Shown piece by piece: positions 23,144-31,441 of a stretch of 40,040 nucleotides of DNA. Source of the DNA: Pedobacter borealis DSM 19626 (GTDB lineage Bacteria; Bacteroidota; Bacteroidia; Sphingobacteriales; Sphingobacteriaceae); contig NZ_JAUG01000042.1 of the NCBI RefSeq assembly GCF_000708285.2, positions 1-40,040 of the forward strand, in the 5' to 3' direction. Each line of letters opens with the position of its first letter. Position 1 is the first letter of the stretch. Position numbers and translations under genes: made by a program. Below the pieces are notes generated by a model. That model had not been told where the DNA came from. It saw only the letters and a list, made by a program, of their open reading frames with translations, and searched no databases.

Positions 23144-24238
23144 ATGCAAGCAATTTTAGGTTTAATTTTTCATTTCTTCGGTGGTTTCGCCTCCGGAAGT
23201 TTTTATATTCCGTACAAAAAAGTTAAAGGCTGGGCCTGGGAAAGTTACTGGATCGTTGGAGGAATCTTCTCCTGGTTAATCGTTCCGCCACTTGCTGCTT
23301 TTTTAACCATCCCGAATTTTACGGCAATTATAACCAGTACCAACAGTAGCATTTTATGGTTAACCTATTTTTTTGGTGTGCTTTGGGGTATCGGAGGTTT
23401 AACCTATGGCTTAGGTGTTCGTTATCTGGGGGTATCGTTAGGGAGTAGTATCATTTTAGGACTTTGTATGGTTTTGGGTTCAATCCTGCCATCCATTTAC
23501 TTCGATTTTTTCCCGCAGGCAGGTAAAGATACTTTTACCATGTTTTTACACACCGATTGGGGGCGTATGGTATTGCTTGGGCTTTTAGTCTGTGTTATCG
23601 GTATTGTAATCTGCGGTAAAGCAGGTATGATGAAGGAAAAGGAAATGAAATCTGGTATTACCGATCCACATGGCATGGAGGTAAAAACAGAATATAAATT
23701 CGGACTTGGCTTGTTTGTGGGGATTGTTTCAGGGGTTTTAAGTGCCTGTTTCAATTTTGGTATTGAAGCAGGAAAGCCAATGGCTGATGCAGCGAATGCC
23801 ATCTGGAAAGCTGCAAACCCTGCTGAAACAGGTAATTTCCTATTCCAGAACAACGTTACTTATGTAATTGTGCTTTGGGGAGGCCTAACCACTAATTTTA
23901 TCTGGTGTATGGTATTAAATGCAAGGAATAAAACATTTGGCGATTATACCAATGCAAAAACACCACTGTTAAAAAACTATATTTTTTCTGCCCTGGCAGG
24001 TACTACATGGTTCTTACAATTCTTTTTCTATGGCATGGGCGAAAGCAAAATGGGCAACGGCGCCAGTTCGTGGATTCTGCACATGGCCTTTATCATTCTC
24101 ATCGCCAACATATGGGGGCTGGTATTAAAAGAGTGGAAAGGTGTGTCGAGAAAAACGTTGATTACTGTTTTGGCGGGTATTTTAACCATCATCATTTCGG
24201 TACTCATTGTTGGTTATGGTAATTCAATAAAAGGTTAA
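23144..24238 (+). CDS. rhaT: L-rhamnose/H+ symporter
   Basis: The protein has 364 residues and about ten membrane segments, the size and layout of the RhaT family within the drug/metabolite transporter superfamily. The start (QAILGLIFHFFGGFASGSFYIP) and the segment GLTYGLGVRYLGVSLGSSIILG are typical. It imports L-rhamnose with protons across the inner membrane. It is the first gene of the rha operon, followed 28 bases later by the fused aldolase/dehydrogenase. The context of four further rhamnose genes makes the assignment firm. In other Bacteroidota the same role may be filled by RhaT or by MFS-type transporters. Confidence 0.93.
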   Translation: MQAILGLIFHFFGGFASGSFYIPYKKVKGWAWESYWIVGGIFSWLIVPPLAAFLTIPNFTAIITSTNSSILWLTYFFGVLWGIGGLTYGLGVRYLGVSLGSSIILGLCMVLGSILPSIYFDFFPQAGKDTFTMFLHTDWGRMVLLGLLVCVIGIVICGKAGMMKEKEMKSGITDPHGMEVKTEYKFGLGLFVGIVSGVLSACFNFGIEAGKPMADAANAIWKAANPAETGNFLFQNNVTYVIVLWGGLTTNFIWCMVLNARNKTFGDYTNAKTPLLKNYIFSALAGTTWFLQFFFYGMGESKMGNGASSWILHMAFIILIANIWGLVLKEWKGVSRKTLITVLAGILTIIISVLIVGYGNSIKG

Positions 24239-24266
24239 TAAATAAAAATTTAAATAGAATATAAGA

Positions 24267-26387
24267 ATGTCAATCGATACGAAAAGTTATAAGCACGTAA
24301 GCTATTTGTGGGATGAAGAGGAAGCCGCAAAACTTGCCGGTGATGAAGTTGCCCTCTTAATTTATCGCTCAAATTTATTGGGTGCAGATTTACGCTTAAC
24401 CAATTATGGAGGTGGAAATACCTCGTGTAAAGTATTGGAAAAAGATCCGCTTACCGGCCTAGAAACCGAAGTAATGTGGGTAAAAGGTTCAGGTGGCGAT
24501 TTAGGTACCTTAAAGAAAAGTGGTCTTGCAGCATTATATGTTGATCGTTTGCGTAGTCTGAAAAATATTTACCGTGGTGTAGAACACGAAGATGAAATGG
24601 TTGAACTTTTTAACCACTGCATTTTCGATTTAAGTTCTAAAGCACCATCAATCGATACCCCCTTGCATGGTTTTCTGCCGTTTGCACATATCGATCACTT
24701 GCATCCAGATGCGGCCATTGCAATTGCTGCGGCTAAAGACGGCAAAAAAATTACCGAAGAATTATTTGGCGGAACGATAGGCTGGGTTGAATGGAAAAAA
24801 CCTGGTTTCGAACTGGGCCTGCAATTAAAACAATGTTTAGATGAAAATCCAGGCATCCGTGGTATTATGTTGGGCTCACATGGTTTGTTTACCTGGGGCG
24901 ATACGGCTTACGAAAGTTATCTGAATACCTTAGAGGTAATCGAAATCTGTTCTGATTACCTTAACCAGAATTATGGTAAAAAAGGGCCTGTTTTTGGAGG
25001 ACAAAAGATTGAAAGTGCCGCAACAGATCAGCGTAAACAACAAGCGGCTGCTTTAGCACCTGTTTTGCGTGGTTTATGTTCTTCTAAACAGCACATGATC
25101 GGTCATTTTACCGACGACAGTCGTGTTTTAGAATTCATCAATTCTAACGATCTTGATCGCCTTGCACCAATGGGCACAAGCTGTCCTGATCACTTTTTAC
25201 GCACCAAAATCAGTCCGCTGGTTTTAACTTTAGCAAGCGATGCCGATTTATCGGATGTTAAAGCACTAAAAGAAACATTGGAGCCTGCTTTCGAAGCATA
25301 TAGGGCAATGTACACGGCTTATTACGAAGCCTGTAAACATCCAAACAGTCCTACCGTTCGCGATACCAATCCGGTAGTTATTTTGTATCCTGGTATCGGA
25401 ATGTTTACCTTCTCTAAAGATAAACAAACGGCAAGGGTTGCTGCAGAATTCTATATCAATGCCATTAACGTAATGAAAGGCGCTGAGGCGGTTTCAGCAT
25501 ATACTTCTTTGCCGCACCAGGAAGCTTTTAACATCGAATATTGGTTGTTGGAAGAAGCGAAGTTACAGCGTATGCCTAAGCCAAAACCTTTAACAGGTAA
25601 AATTGCTTTAATTACCGGTAGTGCAGGTGGTATAGGTAAAGCGATTGCTAAAAAGTTTGTTGCAGAAGGTGGCGTGGTGATTTTAAACGATATGAATGCC
25701 GAGCGTTTGGAAGAAGCAGGTAAGGAATTTGCAAGCCTGTATGGTAAAGATTCTTATAGTACCGCAATTTTAAATGTAACCAGCGAGGAAGATATTAAAC
25801 AAGCTTTCGATTCGGCTGCTTTGGCTTTTGGTGGAGTAGATATTATTGTAAACAACGCAGGATTATCGATTTCTAAAACCATTGCCGATCATACCGAGAA
25901 GGATTGGGACTTATTATATGATGTTTTGGTAAAAGGTCAGTTTTTTATCACTCAGGCTGCAACAAATACGATGCAAAAGCAGAATATTGGTGGCGATATC
26001 ATTAATATTGTAAGTAAGAACGCCCTGGTAAGCGGACCGAATAATGCCGGTTATGGCAGTGCAAAAGCTGCCCAATTACATTTGAGCAGGTTAAATGCTG
26101 CAGAATTGGGTGCCGATAATATCCGTGTAAATGTGGTTAACCCTGATGCTGTAATCAGCGACAGCAATATCTGGGCAGGCGGTTGGGCTGAAGGCCGTGC
26201 AAAAGCTTACGGAATTACCGTTGCAGAACTACCGGCTTATTACGCGAAACGTACTTTGTTAAATCAGATTATATTACCAGATGATATTGCCAATGCTTGT
26301 TTCGCCTTTGTGGGTGGCTTGCTGCACAAATCAACCGGAAATGTTTTAAATGTTGACGGTGGAGTTGCCATGGCATTTGTAAGATAG
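24267..26387 (+). CDS. rhaEW: Bifunctional rhamnulose-1-phosphate aldolase / lactaldehyde dehydrogenase
   Basis: The protein has 706 residues with two domains. The N-terminal class II aldolase/adducin-type domain (about 20-400) has the zinc-site segments FAHIDHLHPDA and GIMLGSHGLFTWG. It cleaves L-rhamnulose 1-phosphate into DHAP and L-lactaldehyde. The C-terminal SDR domain (about 443-706) has the cofactor motif TGSAGGIG, NNAG, and a YGSAK active site, and converts lactaldehyde by an NAD(P)-dependent reaction. This fusion is known from Bacteroidota, Chloroflexi and some Bacillus (YuxG type), where it is named RhaEW. A second copy of its last 50 coding bases with only synonymous differences lies 131 bases downstream. 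Confidence 0.93.
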   Translation: MSIDTKSYKHVSYLWDEEEAAKLAGDEVALLIYRSNLLGADLRLTNYGGGNTSCKVLEKDPLTGLETEVMWVKGSGGDLGTLKKSGLAALYVDRLRSLKNIYRGVEHEDEMVELFNHCIFDLSSKAPSIDTPLHGFLPFAHIDHLHPDAAIAIAAAKDGKKITEELFGGTIGWVEWKKPGFELGLQLKQCLDENPGIRGIMLGSHGLFTWGDTAYESYLNTLEVIEICSDYLNQNYGKKGPVFGGQKIESAATDQRKQQAAALAPVLRGLCSSKQHMIGHFTDDSRVLEFINSNDLDRLAPMGTSCPDHFLRTKISPLVLTLASDADLSDVKALKETLEPAFEAYRAMYTAYYEACKHPNSPTVRDTNPVVILYPGIGMFTFSKDKQTARVAAEFYINAINVMKGAEAVSAYTSLPHQEAFNIEYWLLEEAKLQRMPKPKPLTGKIALITGSAGGIGKAIAKKFVAEGGVVILNDMNAERLEEAGKEFASLYGKDSYSTAILNVTSEEDIKQAFDSAALAFGGVDIIVNNAGLSISKTIADHTEKDWDLLYDVLVKGQFFITQAATNTMQKQNIGGDIINIVSKNALVSGPNNAGYGSAKAAQLHLSRLNAAELGADNIRVNVVNPDAVISDSNIWAGGWAEGRAKAYGITVAELPAYYAKRTLLNQIILPDDIANACFAFVGGLLHKSTGNVLNVDGGVAMAFVR

Positions 26388-26403
26388 CTTAATTCTAAAT
26401 CCT

Positions 26404-26645
26404 CGGTCTGTGTCCTCACAGACCGAAATGAAGATTGGTGGTCTGTGGAGACACAGACCACGGAGAAGGAAATGTTTTAAATGTTGATGGCGGAGTAGCC
26501 ATGGCATTTGTAAGATAAGATGAATCCTCGGTCTGTGTCCCCACAGATCGAAAGAAGATAAGTTAAATGATCTGTGAGGACACAGACCATGGCGACAAAT
26601 TCAGTTTTAGTGAGTTATTTCATCGGCCTGTGTCCCCACAGACCG
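26404..26645. repeat. Five 22-bp hairpins in alternating orientation
   Basis: Each unit has 9-bp arms of the type CGGTCTGTG/CACAGACCG around a 4-base loop. They lie at 26404-26425, 26439-26460, 26529-26550, 26568-26589 and 26624-26645. Loops read TCCT, GAGA, TCCC, AGGA and TCCC, so units 1, 3 and 5 face one way and 2 and 4 the other. Two inverted doublets and a single unit result, like REP/BIME elements of Proteobacteria. Confidence 0.85.
26468..26518 (+). pseudogene. Remnant of a second aldolase/dehydrogenase 3' end
   Basis: Fifty bases match 26337-26386 with three differences, all at third codon positions that keep the amino acid, and the stop is TAA instead of TAG. Read in frame, both encode GNVLNVDGGVAMAFVR. 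The remnant sits between hairpins 2 and 3. It is too short to be a gene. Confidence 0.85.
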
Positions 26646-26778
26646 AGAATAGCTTTGTAAACAGATTAAAGAAATAATTGTCCTCGTTGGCCACAAACGA
26701 ATTCCTTTGGAATAATGAGGATGAGCGAGAATGGCGATTGTATCGCCAAATAATTAACCTAATAAACCAAATATTCTC

Positions 26779-28059
26779 ATGAATATCGAGCAGAACCAAA
26801 TAGAAAAGCATAACGACTCTCTTTTAACCTCGCATCAGCGCAAACTTTCTTTTTTTAAAGAAGATTGGGCACACGTTGATGTAGAAAGCGTAATCCAGAA
26901 ACTGGTTGATTTTCAGATTGCCATTCCAAGTTGGGCTTTAGGTACAGGTGGAACACGTTTTGGCCGCTTTGCCATTACTGGTGGTGAACCACGTACCATT
27001 GAAGAAAAAATTGAAGATGTTGGTCTGCTTCATGCCCTTAACGGCGCAAGTGGAGCAATTTCGCTTCACATTCCTTGGGATATTCCTCAAAATGCAGAAG
27101 CGTTAAAAACTTTGGCATCTGGCTATGGTTTAAAATTCGATGCCATGAACTCGAATACCTTTCAAGATCAGAAAGGTGCTGCACATAGCTATAAATTTGG
27201 TTCGTTACAGCATGTAAATAAAGACATCCGCAAGCAGGCGATTGAGCATAATATAGAAGTAATTAAACATGGTATCGCGCTAGGATCTGATGCATTAACT
27301 GTTTGGCTTGCCGATGGTTCTTGTTTCCCTGGACAGCTTAATTTTCGTAAAGCTTTCGAGAATACTTTAGAAAGCCTTCAGGAGATCTATTCAGCACTGC
27401 CAGAAGATTGGAAAATGTTTGTGGAGTACAAAGCCTTCGAACCTAACTTTTATTCAACTACGGTTGGAGACTGGGGGCAGTCGTTATTATATGCCAGCAA
27501 ACTGGGTAAAAAAGCTTATACTTTGGTTGATTTAGGTCACCATTTGCCTAATGCAAACATTGAGCAGATTGTTGCTTTATTGTTAATGGAAGGAAAATTG
27601 GGTGGTTTCCACTTTAATGATTCTAAATATGGCGATGATGATTTAACTGCCGGAAGCATTAAACCTTACCAGTTGTTTTTGATTTTTAACGAACTGGTAG
27701 AAGGTATGGATGCAAAAGGCATGAACCATGCAAAAGATTTAGGTTGGATGATCGATGCTTCTCACAATGTGAAAGACCCTCTAGAAGATTTATTACAATC
27801 AGTGGAAGCGATTATGATTGCTTATGCACAAGCCTTATTGGTTGATAGAAAAGCATTAAACGAAGCGCAGAACAACAACGATGTAGCAAAAGCACAGGAA
27901 ATTTTGCAGCATACTTTCCGGAGCGATTTGAGGGCTTTAGTAGCTGAAGCCAGATTAAGAGCTGGAGCAGCCTTATCACCAATCGCATTATACCGCGGTT
28001 TGGAAGTTAGAACTAAGTTAGTTAATCACCGCGGAAATACTGTTGCTACAGGTTTGTAA
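26779..28059 (+). CDS. rhaI: L-rhamnose isomerase
   Basis: The protein has 426 residues of the xylose-isomerase-like TIM-barrel type (RhaI group, distinct from E. coli RhaA in sequence). It converts L-rhamnose to L-rhamnulose in the cytoplasm. The visible conserved parts are IPSWALGTGGTRFGRF near the N-terminus, SLHIPWDIP, LVDLGHHLPNANIEQ (about 250-264) and GGFHFNDSKYGDDD (about 274-287), which hold metal and substrate ligands. It begins 391 bases after the aldolase gene but only 15 bases before rhaB. It might therefore be translated from an internal transcript as well as the full operon message. Confidence 0.93.
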   Translation: MNIEQNQIEKHNDSLLTSHQRKLSFFKEDWAHVDVESVIQKLVDFQIAIPSWALGTGGTRFGRFAITGGEPRTIEEKIEDVGLLHALNGASGAISLHIPWDIPQNAEALKTLASGYGLKFDAMNSNTFQDQKGAAHSYKFGSLQHVNKDIRKQAIEHNIEVIKHGIALGSDALTVWLADGSCFPGQLNFRKAFENTLESLQEIYSALPEDWKMFVEYKAFEPNFYSTTVGDWGQSLLYASKLGKKAYTLVDLGHHLPNANIEQIVALLLMEGKLGGFHFNDSKYGDDDLTAGSIKPYQLFLIFNELVEGMDAKGMNHAKDLGWMIDASHNVKDPLEDLLQSVEAIMIAYAQALLVDRKALNEAQNNNDVAKAQEILQHTFRSDLRALVAEARLRAGAALSPIALYRGLEVRTKLVNHRGNTVATGL

Positions 28060-28074
28060 ATAGAGAAATAGAAA

Positions 28075-29460
28075 ATGCCTAAACCTGTTATTGCCATATT
28101 TGATGTTGGGAAAACAAATAAAAAACTGTTTCTGATTGATGAAAACTACAGTATTGTTTACGAACGGTCTGCACGTTTTGTAGAAACAGTTGATGAAGAT
28201 GGCGAGCCATGCGAAAATCTCGAAAGCCTGCGTTCATCAGTTTACGATTCCCTGCATCAGGTTTTACAGTTAAAAGAGTTCGATGTTAAGGCCATAAACT
28301 TTTCTACCTATGGTGCCAGTTTTGTTTATCTCGATGAAAACGGCGATCCCCTGACACCACTTTATAACTATTTAAAAGAATACCCAGAGGAGCTTAAAAA
28401 AGCTTTTTATGCAAAATATGGAGGTGAGGAGAAGATTTCGTTAGAAACGGCCTCGCCAATTTTGGGCAGCTTAAATTCAGGAATGCAATTGTATCGCCTG
28501 AAAAACGAAAAGCCCGAAATATTTAAAAAAGTAAAGTGGGCTTTACATCTGCCTCAATATTTAAGTTATTTAATTACGGGTAAGGCCGTGGCCGATATTA
28601 CCAGTATAGGCTGCCATACCCAGCTTTGGGATTTCAATAAAAGTGAATACCATAATTGGGTTACTACTGAAAAAATCGATGAGAAATTTGGTGCATTTAC
28701 CCCTGCAGATTCCAGCCTGAAAACTGATTTCGAAGGGAGCAGCGTAAAGGTTGGTGTAGGTTTGCACGATAGTTCTGCAGCACTGATTCCCTATCTGGCC
28801 AATTTTAATACACCGTTTGTGCTCATTTCAACAGGAACCTGGTGTATTAGTTTAAACCCTTTCAACCAGGAGCCTTTAACTGCCGAAGAACTTAAACAGG
28901 ATTGCCTGTGTTACATGCACTTTAAAGGCAAAGCGGTAAAGGCGTCACGTATTTTTGCTGGTTATGAGCATGAGATACAGCTTAAGCGTATAGCAGAACA
29001 TTTCGATCGTGCAGCCTATCTGTTTAAACATTTGAAGTTTAACCCTTCAATGATTTTGAAACTGGCCAATAAAATCCATGAAAACCAACAGGAGCAACAG
29101 GGCTTTTCAGCAAATTCTGCTTTCCCGGAGCGTGATCTGAACCTCTTTCAAACGGCAGAAGAAGCCTATCACCAATTGATTTTCGACCTAATTAAACAGC
29201 AGATTTACTCGTTAAAGCTGATTTTAAATGCAGGTGTGAAAAGAATTTTTGTAGATGGTGGTTTCGGTAAAAATGCAATTTATATGCATCTTTTGGCTAC
29301 TTCTATTCCGGATATTGAGGTTTATGCCTCTTCAGTTTCGCAGGCTACGGCGATAGGAACGGCCCTAGCAATAAATGATGCATGGAACGAAAACCCTGCA
29401 CCAACGGATATGATCCAGTTAAAATACTATTCTGCTATACAACGTACACTAGATTTTTAG
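28075..29460 (+). CDS. rhaB: Rhamnulokinase, FGGY family
   Basis: The protein has 461 residues with the two-domain FGGY sugar-kinase fold. The phosphate-binding motif IFDVGKTNKKLFLID (residues 5-19) opens domain I, STGTWCISLNPF (about 251) marks the second ATP site, and VDGGFGKNAIYMHLL (about 393) closes domain II. It phosphorylates L-rhamnulose at O1, providing the aldolase substrate. The family alone would also allow L-fuculose or xylulose; the operon (transporter, aldolase, isomerase) points to rhamnulose. It starts 15 bases after rhaI and is followed by the regulator gene after 42 bases. Confidence 0.92.
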   Translation: MPKPVIAIFDVGKTNKKLFLIDENYSIVYERSARFVETVDEDGEPCENLESLRSSVYDSLHQVLQLKEFDVKAINFSTYGASFVYLDENGDPLTPLYNYLKEYPEELKKAFYAKYGGEEKISLETASPILGSLNSGMQLYRLKNEKPEIFKKVKWALHLPQYLSYLITGKAVADITSIGCHTQLWDFNKSEYHNWVTTEKIDEKFGAFTPADSSLKTDFEGSSVKVGVGLHDSSAALIPYLANFNTPFVLISTGTWCISLNPFNQEPLTAEELKQDCLCYMHFKGKAVKASRIFAGYEHEIQLKRIAEHFDRAAYLFKHLKFNPSMILKLANKIHENQQEQQGFSANSAFPERDLNLFQTAEEAYHQLIFDLIKQQIYSLKLILNAGVKRIFVDGGFGKNAIYMHLLATSIPDIEVYASSVSQATAIGTALAINDAWNENPAPTDMIQLKYYSAIQRTLDF

Positions 29461-29485
29461 GAATTTCCTTATATTAGAATTTCCT
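29459..29485. promoter_or_regulatory. Direct repeat / palindrome before the GntR gene
   Basis: GAATTTCCT occurs at 29461-29469 and again at 29477-29485, 16 bases apart. The first copy forms the palindrome AGGAA-T-TTCCT together with the rhaB stop codon. The position 18 bases before the regulator start fits autoregulation or an internal promoter. Confidence 0.35.
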
Positions 29486-29502
29486 ATATCAATATAATCA
29501 TT

Positions 29503-30534
29503 TTGAAACCAGAAGATTTAATCCCCTACATTAACGTCGACGAGTATTCGTCGACGCCAAAATACAAGCAGTTAACCAATGCTATTTTGGCCGCAATTGA
29601 AAGCGGTAAACTTCTGAAAAATAGTTTATTGCCGTCTATTAATGAACTGAGCTTCAGTTTGGAAATGTCAAGGGATACCGCCGAAAAAGGTTACCGCAAC
29701 CTCCGGAAACTTGGGGTGGTAGATTCTGTACCGGGTAAGGGTTATTTCATCATCAATACCGATTTCTCGCGTAAACTAAAAGTTTGTCTGCTTTTTAATA
29801 AACTCAGTACGCACAAAAAGATCATTTACGATTCATTTACAAAAACATTGGGTGAGCGTGCTGCGATTGATTTTTATATCTACAACAACGATTTCGCCCT
29901 GTTTAAAAAAATGATCGTCACCAAACGTGATGATTATTCGCACTTTGTAATTATTCCACATTTTTTAGAAGGAGGCGAAAATGCACACGAAATTATCAAT
30001 ACCATTCCAAAAGAGAAATTAGTCATTCTTGATAAATTGTTGCCAGGAGTAACAGGCGATTATGCTGCGGCCTATGAAAACTTTGCGCAGGATATTTACG
30101 CGGCTTTAGAACAGGCTTTAGACCGGCTATCTCATTACCGGACCTTAAAAATTATCTTCCCAAAAAACAGCTATTTTCCGCACGAAATACTAACCGGTTT
30201 TTATAGGTTCTGCCAGCAATATGCTTTTGATCATAAAGTAATCCACAACATTAAAGATGAAGAAATTAATCCTGGGGAGGTATACATTAACCTGATGGAA
30301 GACGATCTGGTGATGCTCATTGAGCGTTTAATTGCCCAAAAACTTAAAATCGGGAAAGATGTTGGCGTAATTTCTTATAACGAAACGCCTTTAAAAAAGA
30401 TTATTTTGGATGGAATTACCACCATTTCAACTGATTTTAGCGAACTGGGCGCTCAAGCTGCCGAATTTATTCTCAACGGAAAAACTGAAAAGATAGCCGT
30501 GCCTTTTTATTTGAACTTGCGTAAATCGCTATAA
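29503..30534 (+). CDS. GntR/LacI-hybrid transcriptional regulator of rhamnose genes
   Basis: The protein has 343 residues. The N-terminal winged helix is of the GntR type (about 18-85; TPKYKQLTNAILAAIESGKL, LPSINELSFSLEMSRDTAEKGYRNLRKLGVV, PGKGYFI). The rest (about 90-343) resembles a periplasmic-binding-protein-like sugar sensor as in LacI/AraR regulators (VGVISYNETPLKKIILDGITTISTDFSELG). The start is a TTG; the first ATG lies 53 codons in, inside the HTH, so it cannot be the start. As last gene of the rha operon it probably senses rhamnose or rhamnulose and controls the operon. A 22-base palindrome (29535-29556) lies within its early coding sequence. Confidence 0.9.
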   Translation: MKPEDLIPYINVDEYSSTPKYKQLTNAILAAIESGKLLKNSLLPSINELSFSLEMSRDTAEKGYRNLRKLGVVDSVPGKGYFIINTDFSRKLKVCLLFNKLSTHKKIIYDSFTKTLGERAAIDFYIYNNDFALFKKMIVTKRDDYSHFVIIPHFLEGGENAHEIINTIPKEKLVILDKLLPGVTGDYAAAYENFAQDIYAALEQALDRLSHYRTLKIIFPKNSYFPHEILTGFYRFCQQYAFDHKVIHNIKDEEINPGEVYINLMEDDLVMLIERLIAQKLKIGKDVGVISYNETPLKKIILDGITTISTDFSELGAQAAEFILNGKTEKIAVPFYLNLRKSL

Positions 30535-30724
30535 GTAAGTTTTATAGTTGTAGCCTGTAAAATCTTATGAACACGATCCGTCACCCCATGTCCTAGCCAG
30601 TGTTTTTTTATTAAGCACTACGGTTGTCAGTCTAAGCGTAGTCGAAGACTTCTGGAGGTAATAAATTATAATGTGATCTACTACAATATATCTTTTAGTA
30701 GCGAGATATGTTAATCATGTTAGT

Positions 30725-30755
30725 TTGGAATTTGTTATCTAATTAGCTAACTTTG
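30725..30755 (+). promoter_or_regulatory. Promoter of the toxin-antitoxin operon
   Basis: TTG (30725-30727, within TTTGG) is followed after 20 bases by TAACTTTG (30748-30755), a perfect Bacteroidota -7 box. The predicted transcript start is about 15 bases before the toxin ATG. Confidence 0.7.
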
Positions 30756-30775
30756 TGTTGGCTTAAATTTGGTTA

Positions 30776-31129
30776 ATGAACGAGGAATTTATCAGAGACA
30801 TTTTCTACTTTGAAGAATACTATTTGGATTTTTACGAAGAGCTCAAGCCCAACGTAAAGAAAAAATTCAATTGGACGCTACAATTAATTGCTACACTTGA
30901 AAAAATTCCTGAAAAATATTTTAAGCACATTACAGGTTCAACAGGACTTTTTGAAATTAGGGTTGAAGTTGGTTCAGATATTTTTCGGGTATTTAGTTTT
31001 TTCGATAAGGGACAATTGATCATCCTTGTAAATGGTTTTCAAAAGAAAACGCAGAAGACACCTAAAAACGAAATCGAGCTAGCTGAAAAACTTAAAAAGA
31101 AATATTTCGATGGAAAAGACAAAAAATAA
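30776..31129 (+). CDS. higB: HigB-like toxin, RelE/Gp49 family
   Basis: The protein has 117 residues of the phage-derived Gp49-like (DUF891) group in the RelE/HigB superfamily. Basic and aromatic residues are arranged as expected for a ribosome-dependent mRNA interferase: FNWTLQLIATLEKIPEKYFKHI, GLFEIRVEVGSDIFRVFSFFD and LIILVNGFQKKTQKTPKNEI with a lysine-rich C-terminus. The toxin-first order and the 20-base overlap with the downstream XRE gene are typical of HigBA-type modules. A strong promoter lies directly upstream. Toxicity and mRNA cleavage are inferred from the family. Confidence 0.88.
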   Translation: MNEEFIRDIFYFEEYYLDFYEELKPNVKKKFNWTLQLIATLEKIPEKYFKHITGSTGLFEIRVEVGSDIFRVFSFFDKGQLIILVNGFQKKTQKTPKNEIELAEKLKKKYFDGKDKK

Positions 31130-31415
31130 ATTGACATCATTTGCTGACCATTTGGACAGCGAATACGGCAAACGTGGGACTGAGGAAAGAGAAGTTTACG
31201 AACAAGAGTTTGAGAGTTTTAAGCTAGGAGCGATGCTTCAAGAACTTCGGAAAGAAAAAGGGATGACACAAGAGCAACTTGCAGAAAAATGTGGTACAAC
31301 AAAAACTTACATTTCAAGAATTGAAAATAATGCAAGCGACATTAGACTTTCGACTTTAATGAGGATCATTAAAGTTGGATTGGGGGGACATTTGAACCTA
31401 AATGTGAGTTTATAA
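31110..31415 (+). CDS. higA: HigA-like antitoxin, XRE family
   Basis: The protein has 101 residues. A helix-turn-helix of the XRE/Cro type spans about 38-92 (LGAMLQELRKEKGMTQEQLAEKCGTTKTYISRIEN). The N-terminal extension of about 37 charged residues (SFADHLDSEYGKRGTEEREVYEQEFESFK) probably wraps the toxin. The ATG lies inside the last codons of the toxin gene. The complex is expected to repress the promoter at 30725-30755. The SNF2 helicase gene begins 26 bases after its stop, with no terminator visible between them, so read-through is likely. Confidence 0.9.
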   Translation: MEKTKNKLTSFADHLDSEYGKRGTEEREVYEQEFESFKLGAMLQELRKEKGMTQEQLAEKCGTTKTYISRIENNASDIRLSTLMRIIKVGLGGHLNLNVSL

Positions 31416-31441
31416 AGAAACATTACCTTTATTTAGTTTAA

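Larger units (their letters stand above)
26388..26778. other. 391-bp insertion-like spacer inside the rha operon
   Basis: Other gaps in the operon are 15-42 bases, so this one is strikingly long. It contains five hairpins of one family, a remnant of the aldolase 3' end (26468-26518), a GAATTCC/GGAAT hairpin near 26699-26711, and a GGCGA/TCGCC hairpin near 26732-26748. No new gene is present. Confidence 0.7.

Noticed and set aside
23497..23853. Antisense frame of 118 codons inside rhaT
   Set aside because: It overlaps a clearly recognised transporter gene throughout and has no supporting motif.
26404..26645. CRISPR-like array between rhaEW and rhaI
   Set aside because: Units alternate in orientation, are palindromic, and have unequal spacers (13-68 bases); one spacer contains the aldolase remnant. 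No cas gene is present.
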